Source: Cenococcum geophilum 1.58 (Eukaryota; Ascomycota; Dothideomycetes; Gloniales; Gloniaceae). Taken from it: a stretch of DNA of 64,000 nucleotides. This document shows, in pieces, positions 35,730-46,145 of the stretch. The stretch covers positions 1,004,914 to 1,068,913 of the forward strand of contig KV748200.1 in the NCBI GenBank assembly GCA_001692895.1. Reading direction: 5' to 3'. Position 1 is the first letter of the stretch. Every line of letters starts with the position of its first letter. The notes below the pieces were generated by a model, which searched no databases, was not told where the DNA came from, and worked only from the letters and a program-made list of their open reading frames with translations. The position numbers and the translations under genes were made by a program.

Positions 35730-35820
35730 TAGAAGCGCAGCGCCCATACTATATAAGGTAAAGTAGGGGGAAGAAAAAATAAAAAATAAAAAAGGGGGGG
35801 AAAGGAGAGATTTAAGTTAA

Positions 35821-35893
35821 TNTATTAGAGTGCNAAAATAGGNACTNCTNNACGCCNTTATGCCTAAATACNTTCGCCTATTNNATCTAGGGN
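35821..35893. other. Cluster of undetermined bases
   Basis: Several N in RIP-altered repeat DNA (also at about 38590 and 38627, and 63676-63758). This points to unresolved or collapsed near-identical copies in the assembly. Confidence 0.8.
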
Positions 35894-36133
35894 NAGTAAT
35901 AATAAGAACGGTATTGGTGTTCTATATTAGAAGTTTATACTTAGCTAAAATAGGTTTTTTAGGGATAATAAATAGTAAAGCTAAAACGCTTATAAGGACC
36001 ACCGGCCTAGTTACTATATTTAGCCGTCCGTAAAACCGTTATCTTAAATATATTAAGTAGCACCTTTTTAAAACAAGTGTCCGTTATAGAGCTTAAAGTA
36101 GAGGCCAAAAGCGGTAACTTTATACTTTAGCTT

Positions 36134-36325
36134 TGTCTGAACGAGTTCGTACAGGAATTTATGGTCGCAATCACGTGAGCTAAGCGAGCTCAGGAAACCC
36201 CTTAAATTGCACCTCTTTATGTACGATTAGAAGACAAGTCACCACCATCCCAAAGAGCATACAATACTACATGTATTTCGTGCCCCGGGATACGACTCAC
36301 TCGTGCTATTAAGTTAGTACGAATA
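36134..36325 (+). repeat. 192-bp 5' LTR
   Basis: Starts TGTCTGAACGAGTTCG and ends GTTAGTACGAATA; partner at 38848-39039. Confidence 0.8.
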
Positions 36326-36769
36326 CTGATCAGTGAGCGCGCACAGATCAGCAATCACTCGATACCTCCCCCCGAGCGATACACACGACAGCGACCACCC
36401 GTTTAGACTCCTAGTATGACCTGCTGGAAGGTCGGAAGTCGGGGATTACGGACTATTACCAACTCTGTATACTTATTCAAGTCTTAGTACGGTTTACCAG
36501 AAGTTATAGACGCGAATACAGACCTATACGGAACCCCTATCCTCAAACCCCTTAAACCTTAAACCTCTTCGGACCTTTTGCGGAAAACCCCTACCCTCCT
36601 ATAAACTATTATGGACCTATTAATCGATTTTACGGACCGTTATAAGACCTCCCCCACCCGTTACAAGCTGCTACCACCCGCTACGCACCACACTACACTA
36701 TAGTATAGCAGACATCAGCAAGCAAGTCAGTAAAGGTTAAAAGAAGTAGAGATAAGGAGTTGACGTTAC

Positions 36770-38270
36770 GTCTACAAACAACGTTAACGACTACATTAGT
36801 TTTAAAATCCTTGAATACAAACACTTTAAGCTTATGAATAACGACCTGTGGGAGCAATACCAGGAAGACTTTGCGGACTTTATGGAAGCTATTCTTAAGG
36901 CCTGCAACCCTGTTACTATCCGTAAACTACAAACCCTTTTATGTGACTAAGGTGTATGGGTTGAAAGGAATAAACGAGTCACTGTTGTATAGTCCTTGTA
37001 CAACATAATACACGAGAAGAACCAAACGGAATGGACTAAAGAGGAAGTCCTAGACCACATTAATACCTATAGATTCTTTGATTCTTAAAAACCCAATTGG
37101 ATCTCTAGTCTTTTAGGACCTTCAATATATACAAATCTACCACCGCCTGGAGAAATAGGACTTTTACTATACACAACGTCACATTCCCACCCTACTAAGA
37201 ATACCTATAACGTTGTACCAAACGAACTGGAAGCACCCGTTAAACCAGACGAGCTAGAATTACCCCTGCCTACTTTAAAAGTCCCCTAGAAACTACAGTA
37301 CCCACACCAACTAAGTCCTACCCAGCAGCCTGCCCAGCAGTAGTACAACCCTTGGTAACTTGGCCATTAGCAGTATACCCTATAGCAGAATGGTTTTACG
37401 GAACGTTCTAGTGGGGTAGTTATGCTAAGGGAAGAACTGAATAAGACGTCAAAGGAAGAGCCTAACAAGACTCGTACGGATATCGGTGGAAGTTAACAGG
37501 TAGACTCTAGTGGAAATCAACAAGTGGACTCTGGTGGAAATCGATAAGTGGACTCTGGTGGAAATTAAGATCAAGCGACCGATTAAAAGGAGTTTAACCC
37601 TTAAGATAATAATGCAATAGGCCCGCAAGCCTTAAAGGACAATCCTCTACCTGGCCTTCCTACCCCAGCTCAGTTACTAGAGCCTTAATTAAATATTACA
37701 ACTGCCCCGTCTGCTTAAGCTCTACCTACACAAGCTCCGCCCCCGCAAGCTCCATCTGCGCAAGCTCCGCCTATGCAAGCTCCGTCCGCGCAAGCTCCGT
37801 TCGTACAAGCTCCGCCTATACAAGCTCCGCCTATACAAGCTCCGTCCGCGCAAGCTCCGTCCGCAAAAGCTCCGTCTGTAAAAGCTCCGTCCGCACAAGC
37901 TCCGCTAGCTTTACCCTCTTCATTAACCAAAGCCAAGGAGCCACGGCAGCCAAGCTCGTACGAACCTCCGCAACCTACCCAGCAATTACTGCCTACGGCA
38001 ACCGCCTCTACCCTCCCCCTACTGCATATGGACCAACCCACGTATAACCCCTACCTTCCCCAAAACGAGCTACACAAGGCAAAGCCTATGGCTAAGGAGC
38101 ATAAACAACCTATAGCCTTATTCGATCTACCCTTTACTGCCTAGTCCTTAGCCGTTATATAGAAGAAGGAACACCCCAGCCAAAGAGCATATACTACCCT
38201 TACTAACCGCCGCTGCCGCCAGCAGTACCAAAACCCACCACCTATACCGCCGTTTCGGCCACCTATTAGC
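36770..38270 (+). pseudogene. Gag-like retroelement gene with CAG-to-TAG stops
   Basis: A largely single-frame reading contains blocks such as FKLMNNDLWEQYQEDFADFM and HEKNQTEWTKEEVLDHIN, later an Ala-Pro-Gln/Ser repeat at 37713-37910 (12-bp unit gctccgtccgcg), then a Pro-rich tail. Interruptions are almost all TAG in Gln-rich contexts. I recognise no catalytic domain. Confidence 0.55.
37713..37910. repeat. 12/15-bp tandem repeat in the gag-like gene
   Basis: Units such as caagctccgtccgcg and caagctccgcctata are repeated about 13 times and encode Gln-Ala-Pro-Ser/Pro motifs. The open frame on the opposite strand is a by-product. Confidence 0.75.
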
Positions 38271-38327
38271 CGAAAAGCTATATAGAGTCCTTAAACACCA
38301 AGGGAGGTAATATAATACTCCTAGTGT

Positions 38328-38847
38328 TAGAACGAGACTAATAGAGCACTTACAGCTCGTTTACGGCCCATCGGAAGGCCGTACGGTTTATTTACAGCCC
38401 GACGGAAGGCTGCATAGTTTATTTACGGCCTATAAGCAGGACTTACAGCTAGCCTAGAGCACCGTTTAAAAGGCAGCCCAGAAGGCACTTCGGGAGGATT
38501 TCTTACGCATTTCCTTTATGTTTTACAGTTTTATTTTTACGTATTTCTTTTATATTTTACGGTTTTATTTTTATATATTTTGCATTTTANAGTTTTATTA
38601 AAGCAAATTACGGAGGCTATATANAAGCGGTTTTCACTTTAAGTACCGCTAGTATATAATTATAGCATAGCACCTATTATACGGAGGAATTTCCTATATA
38701 TTTCTTTTGTATTTTACGGTTTTATTTCTTAAATTCTTTTGTATTTTATGGTTTTATTTCTTATATATTTTCTCTTATATTTTACGGTTTTATTAAAGCA
38801 ATTACGGAGGCTATATACAAGTTGTTTCATTTTTCAAGTACTGCTAG
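38328..38847 (+). repeat. LTR-like block of the copia family
   Basis: It begins TGTTAGAACGAGACTAA after a purine-rich stretch and is similar, inverted, to about 58290-58545, which follows the end of the copia polyprotein there. It contains tandem units of about 36 bp (ttcttttatattttacggt). It is bordered by CTAG on both sides, which could be a target duplication of a solo LTR. Confidence 0.5.
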
Positions 38848-39039
38848 TGTCTAAACGAGTTCGTACAGGAATTTATGGTCGCAATCACGTGAGCTAAGCG
38901 AGCTCAGGAAACCCCTTAAATTGCACCTCTTTATGTACGATTAGAAGACAAGTCACCACCATCCCAAAGAGCATACAATACTATATGTATTTCGTGCCCC
39001 GGGATACGACTTACTCGTGCTATTAAGTTAGTACGAATA
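38848..39039 (+). repeat. 192-bp 3' LTR
   Basis: Starts TGTCTAAACGAGTTCG; three transitions relative to the 5' copy. Confidence 0.8.
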
Positions 39040-42000
39040 AGCTTATTCCTAACCACGTAGCTTATAAAGGCTAATCTCTTAAAGTAAAAGAGAGGGGCGT
39101 TTTTAGGTTAGGGGTTATTTTTAAATAGGTATTTTATAGCTTAAACTGCGTATTTAGGTTGCCCTAAAGCGGCAATTATAATTAAGACTCCTTAGTAATT
39201 AACGTCCATTTTACTACGCTTTAGATATAATATTATATAGTCCTCTATTAGTATTATGTTATTTCTAATATATTTTATAGTAAAGAAGGCATAGCTATCT
39301 TTCTAAGCCTTAGTATAGGTAATCTCGCCTAGATAAAGGAATCCCATAAAGGCCGTAGTAACGGCGGTGTTAAAGTTAAAATCCTTAACGGATTAGGTAT
39401 TTAGGGTAACCAATTAAGTAAGAATATCTTTAGTAATTGGTAATCTTTTAGCTGTAGTAAAGGAATTTATAGATATTATACTGTTTAGGATCCTCTTAAT
39501 AATAGAATTATTAAAGACGGAGGTATTATAATTAGCATTAATATAGTAGGATTAAATTATAGAGACGTAGGCTCTAACTATAGTAGGCTTAATACGGCTT
39601 ATTCCTAGACTAGCATTACTAAAAATCTATTAGGTAATCCATTCTCCTAAGTAGTAAAGGGGCGCTAGGTACTTTACCGCTCTATAAAGGTTATAGTAGC
39701 CTTCCTAACTCTTAATTATAGGATAGTATAAATCTCTTATTCTATTAGAGAGGCTATACTATAATAGTTAGCTAAAGCATTTTAAGGGGGCTTTTACCTT
39801 AATCTAGAAATTAGGTAGGGGGTCTTTAAGAGAAACTAGGTCTCCTATTTTAGCGTTAGATTAAATATAATAAAGAAGTGTATAGTAATGGTAAATTAGA
39901 AGTATCCTAATATAGGTATAGTAATAATACCCTATCGCAATTAAAATAAGATAGAGTATTAGCTAGCCTATTTTCTATAAAGGAAACCTACTCCGTATAG
40001 AGCGTAATATTATAAGCTATAGCTAGTTAGAGGATCTTATAGAGCGGGTAATTACCTAGTTCTTTTACTACTATATTCTAGAATCCTAAGAGTGCTACTA
40101 TATTATCTATATAGATATAAACTAAGCTATACTCCTACCGCGTTACCCAGAGCTAGAATAAGGTCGTAATTACTTAAACCTCCTACTTATTAATTAGGGC
40201 AAGGCGGTATTCTATATTAAGATAGTAGCTTAAAGAATTATCTTAGGGTAGAGATACCAAATAGGGCGGCTATATTATCCCTTAAGAATCCTTAAGGAAA
40301 AAGAAGGCCCTATAATTAAGAATTCCAGATATATCTAAGAAGAAATAAAATTATTTTTAATCCGTATTATTAAAGAAGAGGATATTATTTAAAAGGGTAA
40401 GAGTATCCCTTTACTATAATAAGTCTTAGCGAAGTTTAGCTATTAGCCGTTAGCAAGGATAATTACCTACCTTTATAAAAGTGGAGATAAACTCCTAGAT
40501 AGAGCGGTTATATAAACACCTAAGCTTAATTACCTAGGCGCTCTAAGCGAGTCTACTAGCCAGTTTTTAACTCTAAATTAGCGTTAGGGATCTACCACTT
40601 AACGCTTTATTAATCTCCTTAATTATAGTAGCCTATTTTAAAGGAGAAAGACGCAGCTTAGACTTTAGAGTATCTATAATATAACCTAGGACTTTAGCCA
40701 TAGTGCCTTTAATATTCTTTAATTTATTTTATAGGATGCCTAATTTATTACTTAATTAGTTATATATACTAAGTAATTAAGAAAGAATAAAAGCGTTAAA
40801 GAGTATAAAGATAAAGTTATCTAGATAGTGCTCTAAGGCGGCGTTTAGGATATATTAAATAAGTATCTAGTAGAATCCCTCTATAAAAAGATTAAATAAA
40901 AAGGGTATAGTTTAAAGGCCGAATAAAAGGTAACATTTAAAATATACTATACCCTTCTAGGAGAACCCTATAAGGCGTTAAGCTTTAATAAAAAGTAGGA
41001 TATTCTAAAAAGGCGTCCTTAATATCCCTCTTAATAATTATATAACTATAGCCTATATATATAACGTATTAGAGAACCTAATTAACTGTTAAATATTATA
41101 GTATAGTAAATACTATAGGGATTAAGTTGTTAATAGATTGGCTAAATAGTAAGGATAAGTTATAAATACGGCGCTATCCCCTATTTACTTTAGGTATTAA
41201 ACCTAGTAGTAAAAACATAATAGGAGACGTTGCTATTATAATCCTACCTATATCTAGATTGGCGCTAATCTTCTCTAAAATTAGGACCATATTTACGGCT
41301 ATTAAGGCTTAATTCTTTTAGGAAAGGAGCTTAATTTCTAGGTCTACCCTAATCTAGTATCCGAACTTTAAGATATTAATAATATTATATTAGAGGTTGC
41401 CGGGGTATAGGGATAGATAACGCCCCTATACTTAAATAATTAAGGGAAAGAAAGAGTCCTATAGAGGAGAGGAGGGCAAAAAAACTAGAAATAATAGTAT
41501 AGTATTTAGCCTACCTATACTATAAGGGTAGAGCACGATTTTAGCGGAGTATAGGTATAGCTTAATAAAATCCTCTTCCTCCTCTTTCTTTTCCTTATTA
41601 ACACTTTCCTTTAGTAATTACTATTTATAATTCCTTGCAGCATATAGGCCACTATACTTACTATAGGTATATAGGAACTTATAATCCTTACCTAGGTTAT
41701 ACTTCCCTCTATTAAAGCTATAATAAGTCCTTAAGATATTAGTACTTATTTATGCGCGTTTTAAAATAAATACAGATTTATAAGTACTAGGATTATAATA
41801 AATATCTAGGAAGTTACTAAAGATTTTCTAGTTAGCTAGCTCTAACTAGTTCTTTTAAATAATTATAAAGTAGTACTCTAAGGCTATAGTTATTAAGGGA
41901 GCAATTTAGTAGGTAGTAGATAGCTAGATAACTTAATTATAGAAGATAAGTATTTAGGGAATAAGATCTACTAAAAAATTCTTATATATAATAATTAAAA

Positions 42001-42802
42001 TTATTATATAATTAAGGAAGCCCTTTACCCACACTTTAATAAATAGGTAGTCCTTTATCGTCCCTTCTTTTAGTCTTATAAAAAGAATACTATTAATAAT
42101 AAGGATATTATTCTAAGGCTTAGATTAGAGCTAGTATATCTAAAGGCAAGAGAGGTTATTAGGTAAGAAAGTACCCTAAAATACCTTAAGTATCTCTTTA
42201 TTTAGGACACTAGGGAGGAAAATATTTAAGATATTAGCTATAGATAGAAGCAACTTACCTAGTTTATTAATTAGGGTTAAGGATAATACTACTATAGCTA
42301 ATCTTACTATTACTATAGCGAGGCTTAATATATAGAGTTTAGTTACCTAATCTTCCTATTTTTTTTAAACGCGTAGTATTTTAGTACGGTCCTCCTATTC
42401 CTAAAGGAGTTTTATTTTCTAGTTAATTACCTAGTCTTTAACCTTCTTTACCTAAGCTCTTCTAATCCTTAGGTCCTCCTTATATAGTTACTAAAGCTAT
42501 TTTTTAGCTTTTTTAGCGGCTAAAGTCTTATATTAAGCCGCGGAGAGAGGCACCATTATAGAGGATAGAGACTATAACGCTAGCGTATCGCCTAAAGGTA
42601 TAGGGGAAGGTAAGGGAGACTAGTAGGTAACCTCTAAGGAGTTTAGCTTATTAAGTATGTCGTTATTAGTTAAGTTTTTAAGGTTTTTATAGATAATTTG
42701 CAAAGGTTTAGACGAGTATATAGGTTATTAAGTTATTAACAGCAATAATTAATTATTAGAAATTAAGTAAATAAGGTATTAGCTCTTAAATAAGACTAAT
42801 AT

Positions 42803-42911
42803 GGAAAGCAAGCAAGCAAGGCTTAATTTTGTGAATGTTAATGATGTTGGTGTTGCTGAGATGCAGGGGTGCTGCTGCAGTGCTCGCTTAGCCACATAGA
42901 CATGTCCATTA
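42803..42911 (-). repeat. Split direct repeat A1 (outer, not RIP-altered)
   Basis: GC-normal copy of 35478-35586; marks the 5' end of the DIRS-type element on the minus strand. Confidence 0.7.
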
Positions 42912-43080
42912 GTAGAATTATTAGAAACCTTCAACATGGATATTCCTATGATCCCGTTCTACTCACATTTCGTCGATGCTCGCAATGGGGTCAATTGATT
43001 GCGAAGTCTGTCTATCCAACGTGTTCTGCGTCCACTTAAGCATTTTCTCACTAAGCTTGTCAACTTGAGCGTGCTAACTA

Positions 43081-43309
43081 ACGTAGGTAACGGGGTTATG
43101 ACCGCTCCCTGGGTTATGACCGCGCTAGCGTACCGCCTGCTATTTTAAGTAAAGTTTTGTTGTTCTGCCAAAATTAAAGTAACACATACATTTAAAAGGC
43201 GGTGTGTCGTGCTAAGGCTTACCTAGGCGTGATAGATATAACTTAGGTAAAGTTTTGATGTTCAAAACGGTCATAACCCAGAGGACGGTCAAAACCCCGT
43301 TACCTACGT
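43081..43309. mobile_element. 229-bp MITE, 40+ bp inverted ends, TA target
   Basis: The ends read ACGTAGGTAACGGGGTTATG (left) and ACGTAGGTAACGGGGTTTTG (right, complement). The match continues through TGACCG and CTGGGTTATGACCG. It is flanked by TA at 43079-43080 and 43310-43311. It has no coding capacity. Related ends occur near 35255 (inverted) and 52838. Confidence 0.8.
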
Positions 43310-43311
43310 TA

Positions 43312-44369
43312 TCAGGCACAATCTGATTGTTTTCAACGCAAATTCTTCAAAAGATCATTGGATCATCTTCGATCCACGCTCTCAATTGATCTCATGATTG
43401 GGTCATACGGACACTAATAGATGCTTGCACGACCAAGACCGTGCTCAATCAATTATTCATTTCCTATCCTGCTGCGTCGGTCAAAGAGCGACATCGACCG
43501 TTCTGGGCAGCCCCCCTCCCCCTTTCCAGGACTCCTCCCCATCTCCTCGCCACAACCATTCTCACCATTTCCATTACCTTCTCCCCCCTACTCCTCCCCC
43601 TCTTCGATAGCACCATGCTACACAGCCGTCCCCGAACTGCTAACTCTCGCACCCTCGTGTGCCCAGCGCCCGTGGCCGAGGGTAGGCGAACTCGGTCACC
43701 TCGTCAAATCCAGATTCTGAATTCGTAGCCGCCGGATTCCTGCGCGATGTCAGTGGCATGCACAGTCGCTTTCCGGTTTTACACTTCGATTTGCTCTCAG
43801 CGCACAGCCTTCTTGGCATGGACTAAACTTAAATCGTCTGGACCGTCGTTCCACAGCTAAGCGGCCTCTTGGACACAGATTCTGAATATTACCTCTCGTT
43901 GATCTTTGGATTCTGTACTATATCTTCGCGAGCTCGACGCCTTATGCTCATGTCCCGCTCCGACCTCGAGCGATCGTCGAATTCAGCCAGGGCTAGAATG
44001 CTTTCGATGCCACATGCCCTTCTTTGCGTAGTTTGAGCGCTTCTTTCGTTGCTTTATCCATCTTTCGAAAGCTATCAGTATTCCCTGTCTCCGTAAGTAC
44101 AGAGCGTTATCTCAAAGACCTATAGGACTCCACTCCTACTTACTGTGTATAGAAGGAAAATGTGAGGGTTAACTAATTCTTGGTATAACGCTAAAGGTAG
44201 GTATTTGCTGACAGTTTGCGGCGCTTTGTTCCTATACCGCCGGTTATTCATCCCGGACACATTTTCATTACTACAGTCGCTTCGGTGGGTATCCAATCTC
44301 GGCAAGGGCCTTATATCCTTCTTTGGGTTCATAGAATTTACACGTGATTATACGTCTTCCATATAAGCC
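43312..44369. other. Intergenic, no supported gene
   Basis: Overlapping short frames at about 43398-43728 are proline-rich by base composition and lack features. Nothing else was recognised. Confidence 0.4.
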
Positions 44370-44932
44370 AGAACTGTGACGCTGCGGCAGAAATTGCATT
44401 CATCAGTCCAAATGAAAGATGGATTGTGGAACGCTCTCTTCCAGCAGATCGTCCTTTTCAGCGATCTTCGTCTAACCCTGGTGATGAATTCCCGTCGGAG
44501 TCCGCTCCCTCTCACAGTGCCAACAACGATTCCGGTTCTGGATCCGATTCCGCTCCAAGCTTCGTTTCCGAGTCTACACCTGAATCCAATTTGGATACCT
44601 ACCGGGGCAAGATGCTGCTCCGCGAAGTCTCACCACCCAGAAATCTCGGGCCTGACGCATCCGCACCTGCTACGTCGTCGTCCTCCTATCTGGCCCATAC
44701 CGGGCGACGGTATGCTGTCGTTCGGGGGGTGATGTTGGTGGTGTGTCATTCGGATCAGCGTTGCCGTGACTCCACTTGCTGCTACCAGTACGCCCTCGTG
44801 ACTCGGAATTGGGCCAACATGGTCCAATTCTGGGCCCCTGAAGTTGGCCGCGTAGACTGGTCAATCACGTCTGCTGCCTTGAATGCTCATATCGACTGTC
44901 TCCGCTCAGAGAAACTTCGAGCTCGACCCTAG
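44370..44932 (+). CDS. Unrecognised protein frame, probably a 3' exon
   Basis: The frame is open from about 44360 to the stop at 44930-44932 and contains AEIAFISPNERWIVERSLPAD, a Ser/Pro/Glu-rich linker, then a region with several Cys and Trp residues (VVCHSDQRCRDSTCCYQYA, TRNWANMVQFW). No ATG precedes the best-looking part in this frame, so a 5' exon may be missing or the gene is truncated. I do not know the family. Confidence 0.35.
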
Positions 44933-45359
44933 CTAGAGTCTGAATTCGTTTGGGCTAAGGTCGTGCCAAGACGTCCGTGCGCCGAGAACAAATCGAAGTG
45001 CAAAACCGGAAACCGATACTGTCGCCGATTGTGTCTCGCCAAGATTCAAGATTCACAGTTTAAAGTTCACAAACAGCCAACCCAATCAAACAACCGTACT
45101 CATACTCAAATTCACCCACACATCTCCGCATCACACAAACCCCTCAGAATGATGCTCACCCCTCCCTCCCCAGGCCGCTTAAACCTCGAGCTACTACCAC
45201 GCATCATCCCCTTCATCAACGCACTCGCCGAATCCGCCCTCATATCTTCAACCCATTCACCGTCACCTTCATCGTCTTAACAATCCCGCCATACTTATCC
45301 GCATCATCCGGCAGAATAGCCCTCTCACTGCCATCATCATTTCCGGCATAGGCTTGCCC
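44933..45359. other. Intergenic, no supported gene
   Basis: No recognisable feature on either strand. Confidence 0.4.
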
Positions 45360-46145
45360 ATCTTATATGAGGGGAGTTGGAAATTTGAAGACCGAGTGCG
45401 TACGAACCCGCAGGGCTTTAGGGCAGGAAGTGCTTGAGGAGGTTGCCGAAGGTTTTGCGGAGGGGAGGCAGGCAGGCGGTGAATATGGCAATGGCGATGT
45501 CAACGATGCTGAGGATGCTGAGGTCGATAGATTCGTACAGAAGGTCATCTTTGCCTTAGATATCCTTGAGTTTCCAGACTTTGGCGATGGAAATGCCGGT
45601 GCCGCTGATCGAGTGAGTTAGTTTGGTTGGGGTTGATTTTTGATGGGGGAATTGATGGTGTAGGAAGAAGGGGAGCCGGGGTGGAGGGCGGCTTACAGCA
45701 ATACGAATAGGAAGACGACTCGGAGGCCCCACTGCGTGCACCGAGGTAGATGGACGGACCGGTGATAGAGAATCGGGGAGGAGGCGTAGATGAGGATGTT
45801 CATCGCGGCTTGGGTGAATGCAAAGCCAACTCGAATACGCTGCGGCCAGCACGACCCTTTGATATCGTGATTCCAGCGGAATTCACATGGCATACACGTT
45901 CAAGACCTGCGCGATGAAGATGTGCTTGAAGACGACTTTCTTGCCCTCATGGATAATAGAAGAGTCCCATTCACGTTTCCCTTCACCTCCAAAACAGAGG
46001 ACGGTAAAGATATTGGCAACGACGTTCATCAACTGCTCACTATCCACAGTCTGGTTTTAGATCTACTACACTTATTACAAACACCCCGGTGGCTTTACCG
46101 GTGCGCTAATTGCCCTCAGCCCACAGCCTCCTCCTACCGGGACTA
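45360..46145 (-). pseudogene. Second rhodopsin-type (PTH11/SAT4-like) membrane protein remnant
   Basis: Minus-strand pieces follow the fungal rhodopsin-domain order: NVVANIFTVLCFGG and FKHIFIAQVLNVYAM (about 46015-45898, then a TGA), GSCWPQRIRVGFAFTQAAMNI (about 45858-45796), a loop plus LRVVFLFVLL (about 45723-45694), and LYESIDLSILSIVDIAIAIFTACLPPLRK (about 45540-45450). Frames differ and several stops intervene (TGA after NVYAM, TAA inside KDI*GKDD), so the gene is dead. Its 5' part abuts the 3' end of the RBR gene. Confidence 0.6.

Larger units (their letters stand above)
36134..39039 (+). mobile_element. 2.9-kb LTR retroelement with gag-like remnant, nested in the DIRS element
   Basis: 192-bp direct repeats at 36134-36325 and 38848-39039 differ at only three sites, all transitions. 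They are flanked by a perfect 5-bp duplication AGCTT (36129-36133 and 39040-39044). The interior encodes a gag-like protein in pieces, with an Ala-Pro-Gln-rich repeat region. Many TAG codons stand where Gln (CAG) is expected, as expected of CpA-to-TpA mutation. No protease, RT or integrase is present, so the element is non-autonomous or deleted. A second LTR-like block (about 38328-38847), related to the copia copy near 58.3-58.5 kb, sits just before the 3' repeat. Confidence 0.75.
35256..42911 (-). mobile_element. RIP-degraded DIRS-order retrotransposon with split direct repeats
   Basis: Read on the minus strand, decayed frames give a reverse transcriptase/RNase H (block IIIKRDIKDAFLEYP near 41030-41000; RPLNYTLFI and an IDT-type RNase H block near 40650) followed by a tyrosine-recombinase-like region at about 39700-39100 (AYVSII*SYYINA, LPITKDILT, AFMGFLYLGEITYTKA). 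Terminal repeats follow the order A1-ORFs-B1-A2-B2: A1 at 42803-42911, B1 at 35585-35729, A2 at 35478-35586, B2 at 35256-35400. Split direct repeats and a tyrosine recombinase instead of a DDE integrase define the DIRS/Ngaro group. Stops are frequent, mostly TAG/TAA, and the DNA is very AT-rich. A younger LTR element (36134-39039) interrupts it. Confidence 0.65.

Noticed and set aside
37715..38041. Gly/Ala/Cys-rich frame on the minus strand
   Set aside because: Antisense of the Ala-Pro-Gln repeat in the gag-like gene.
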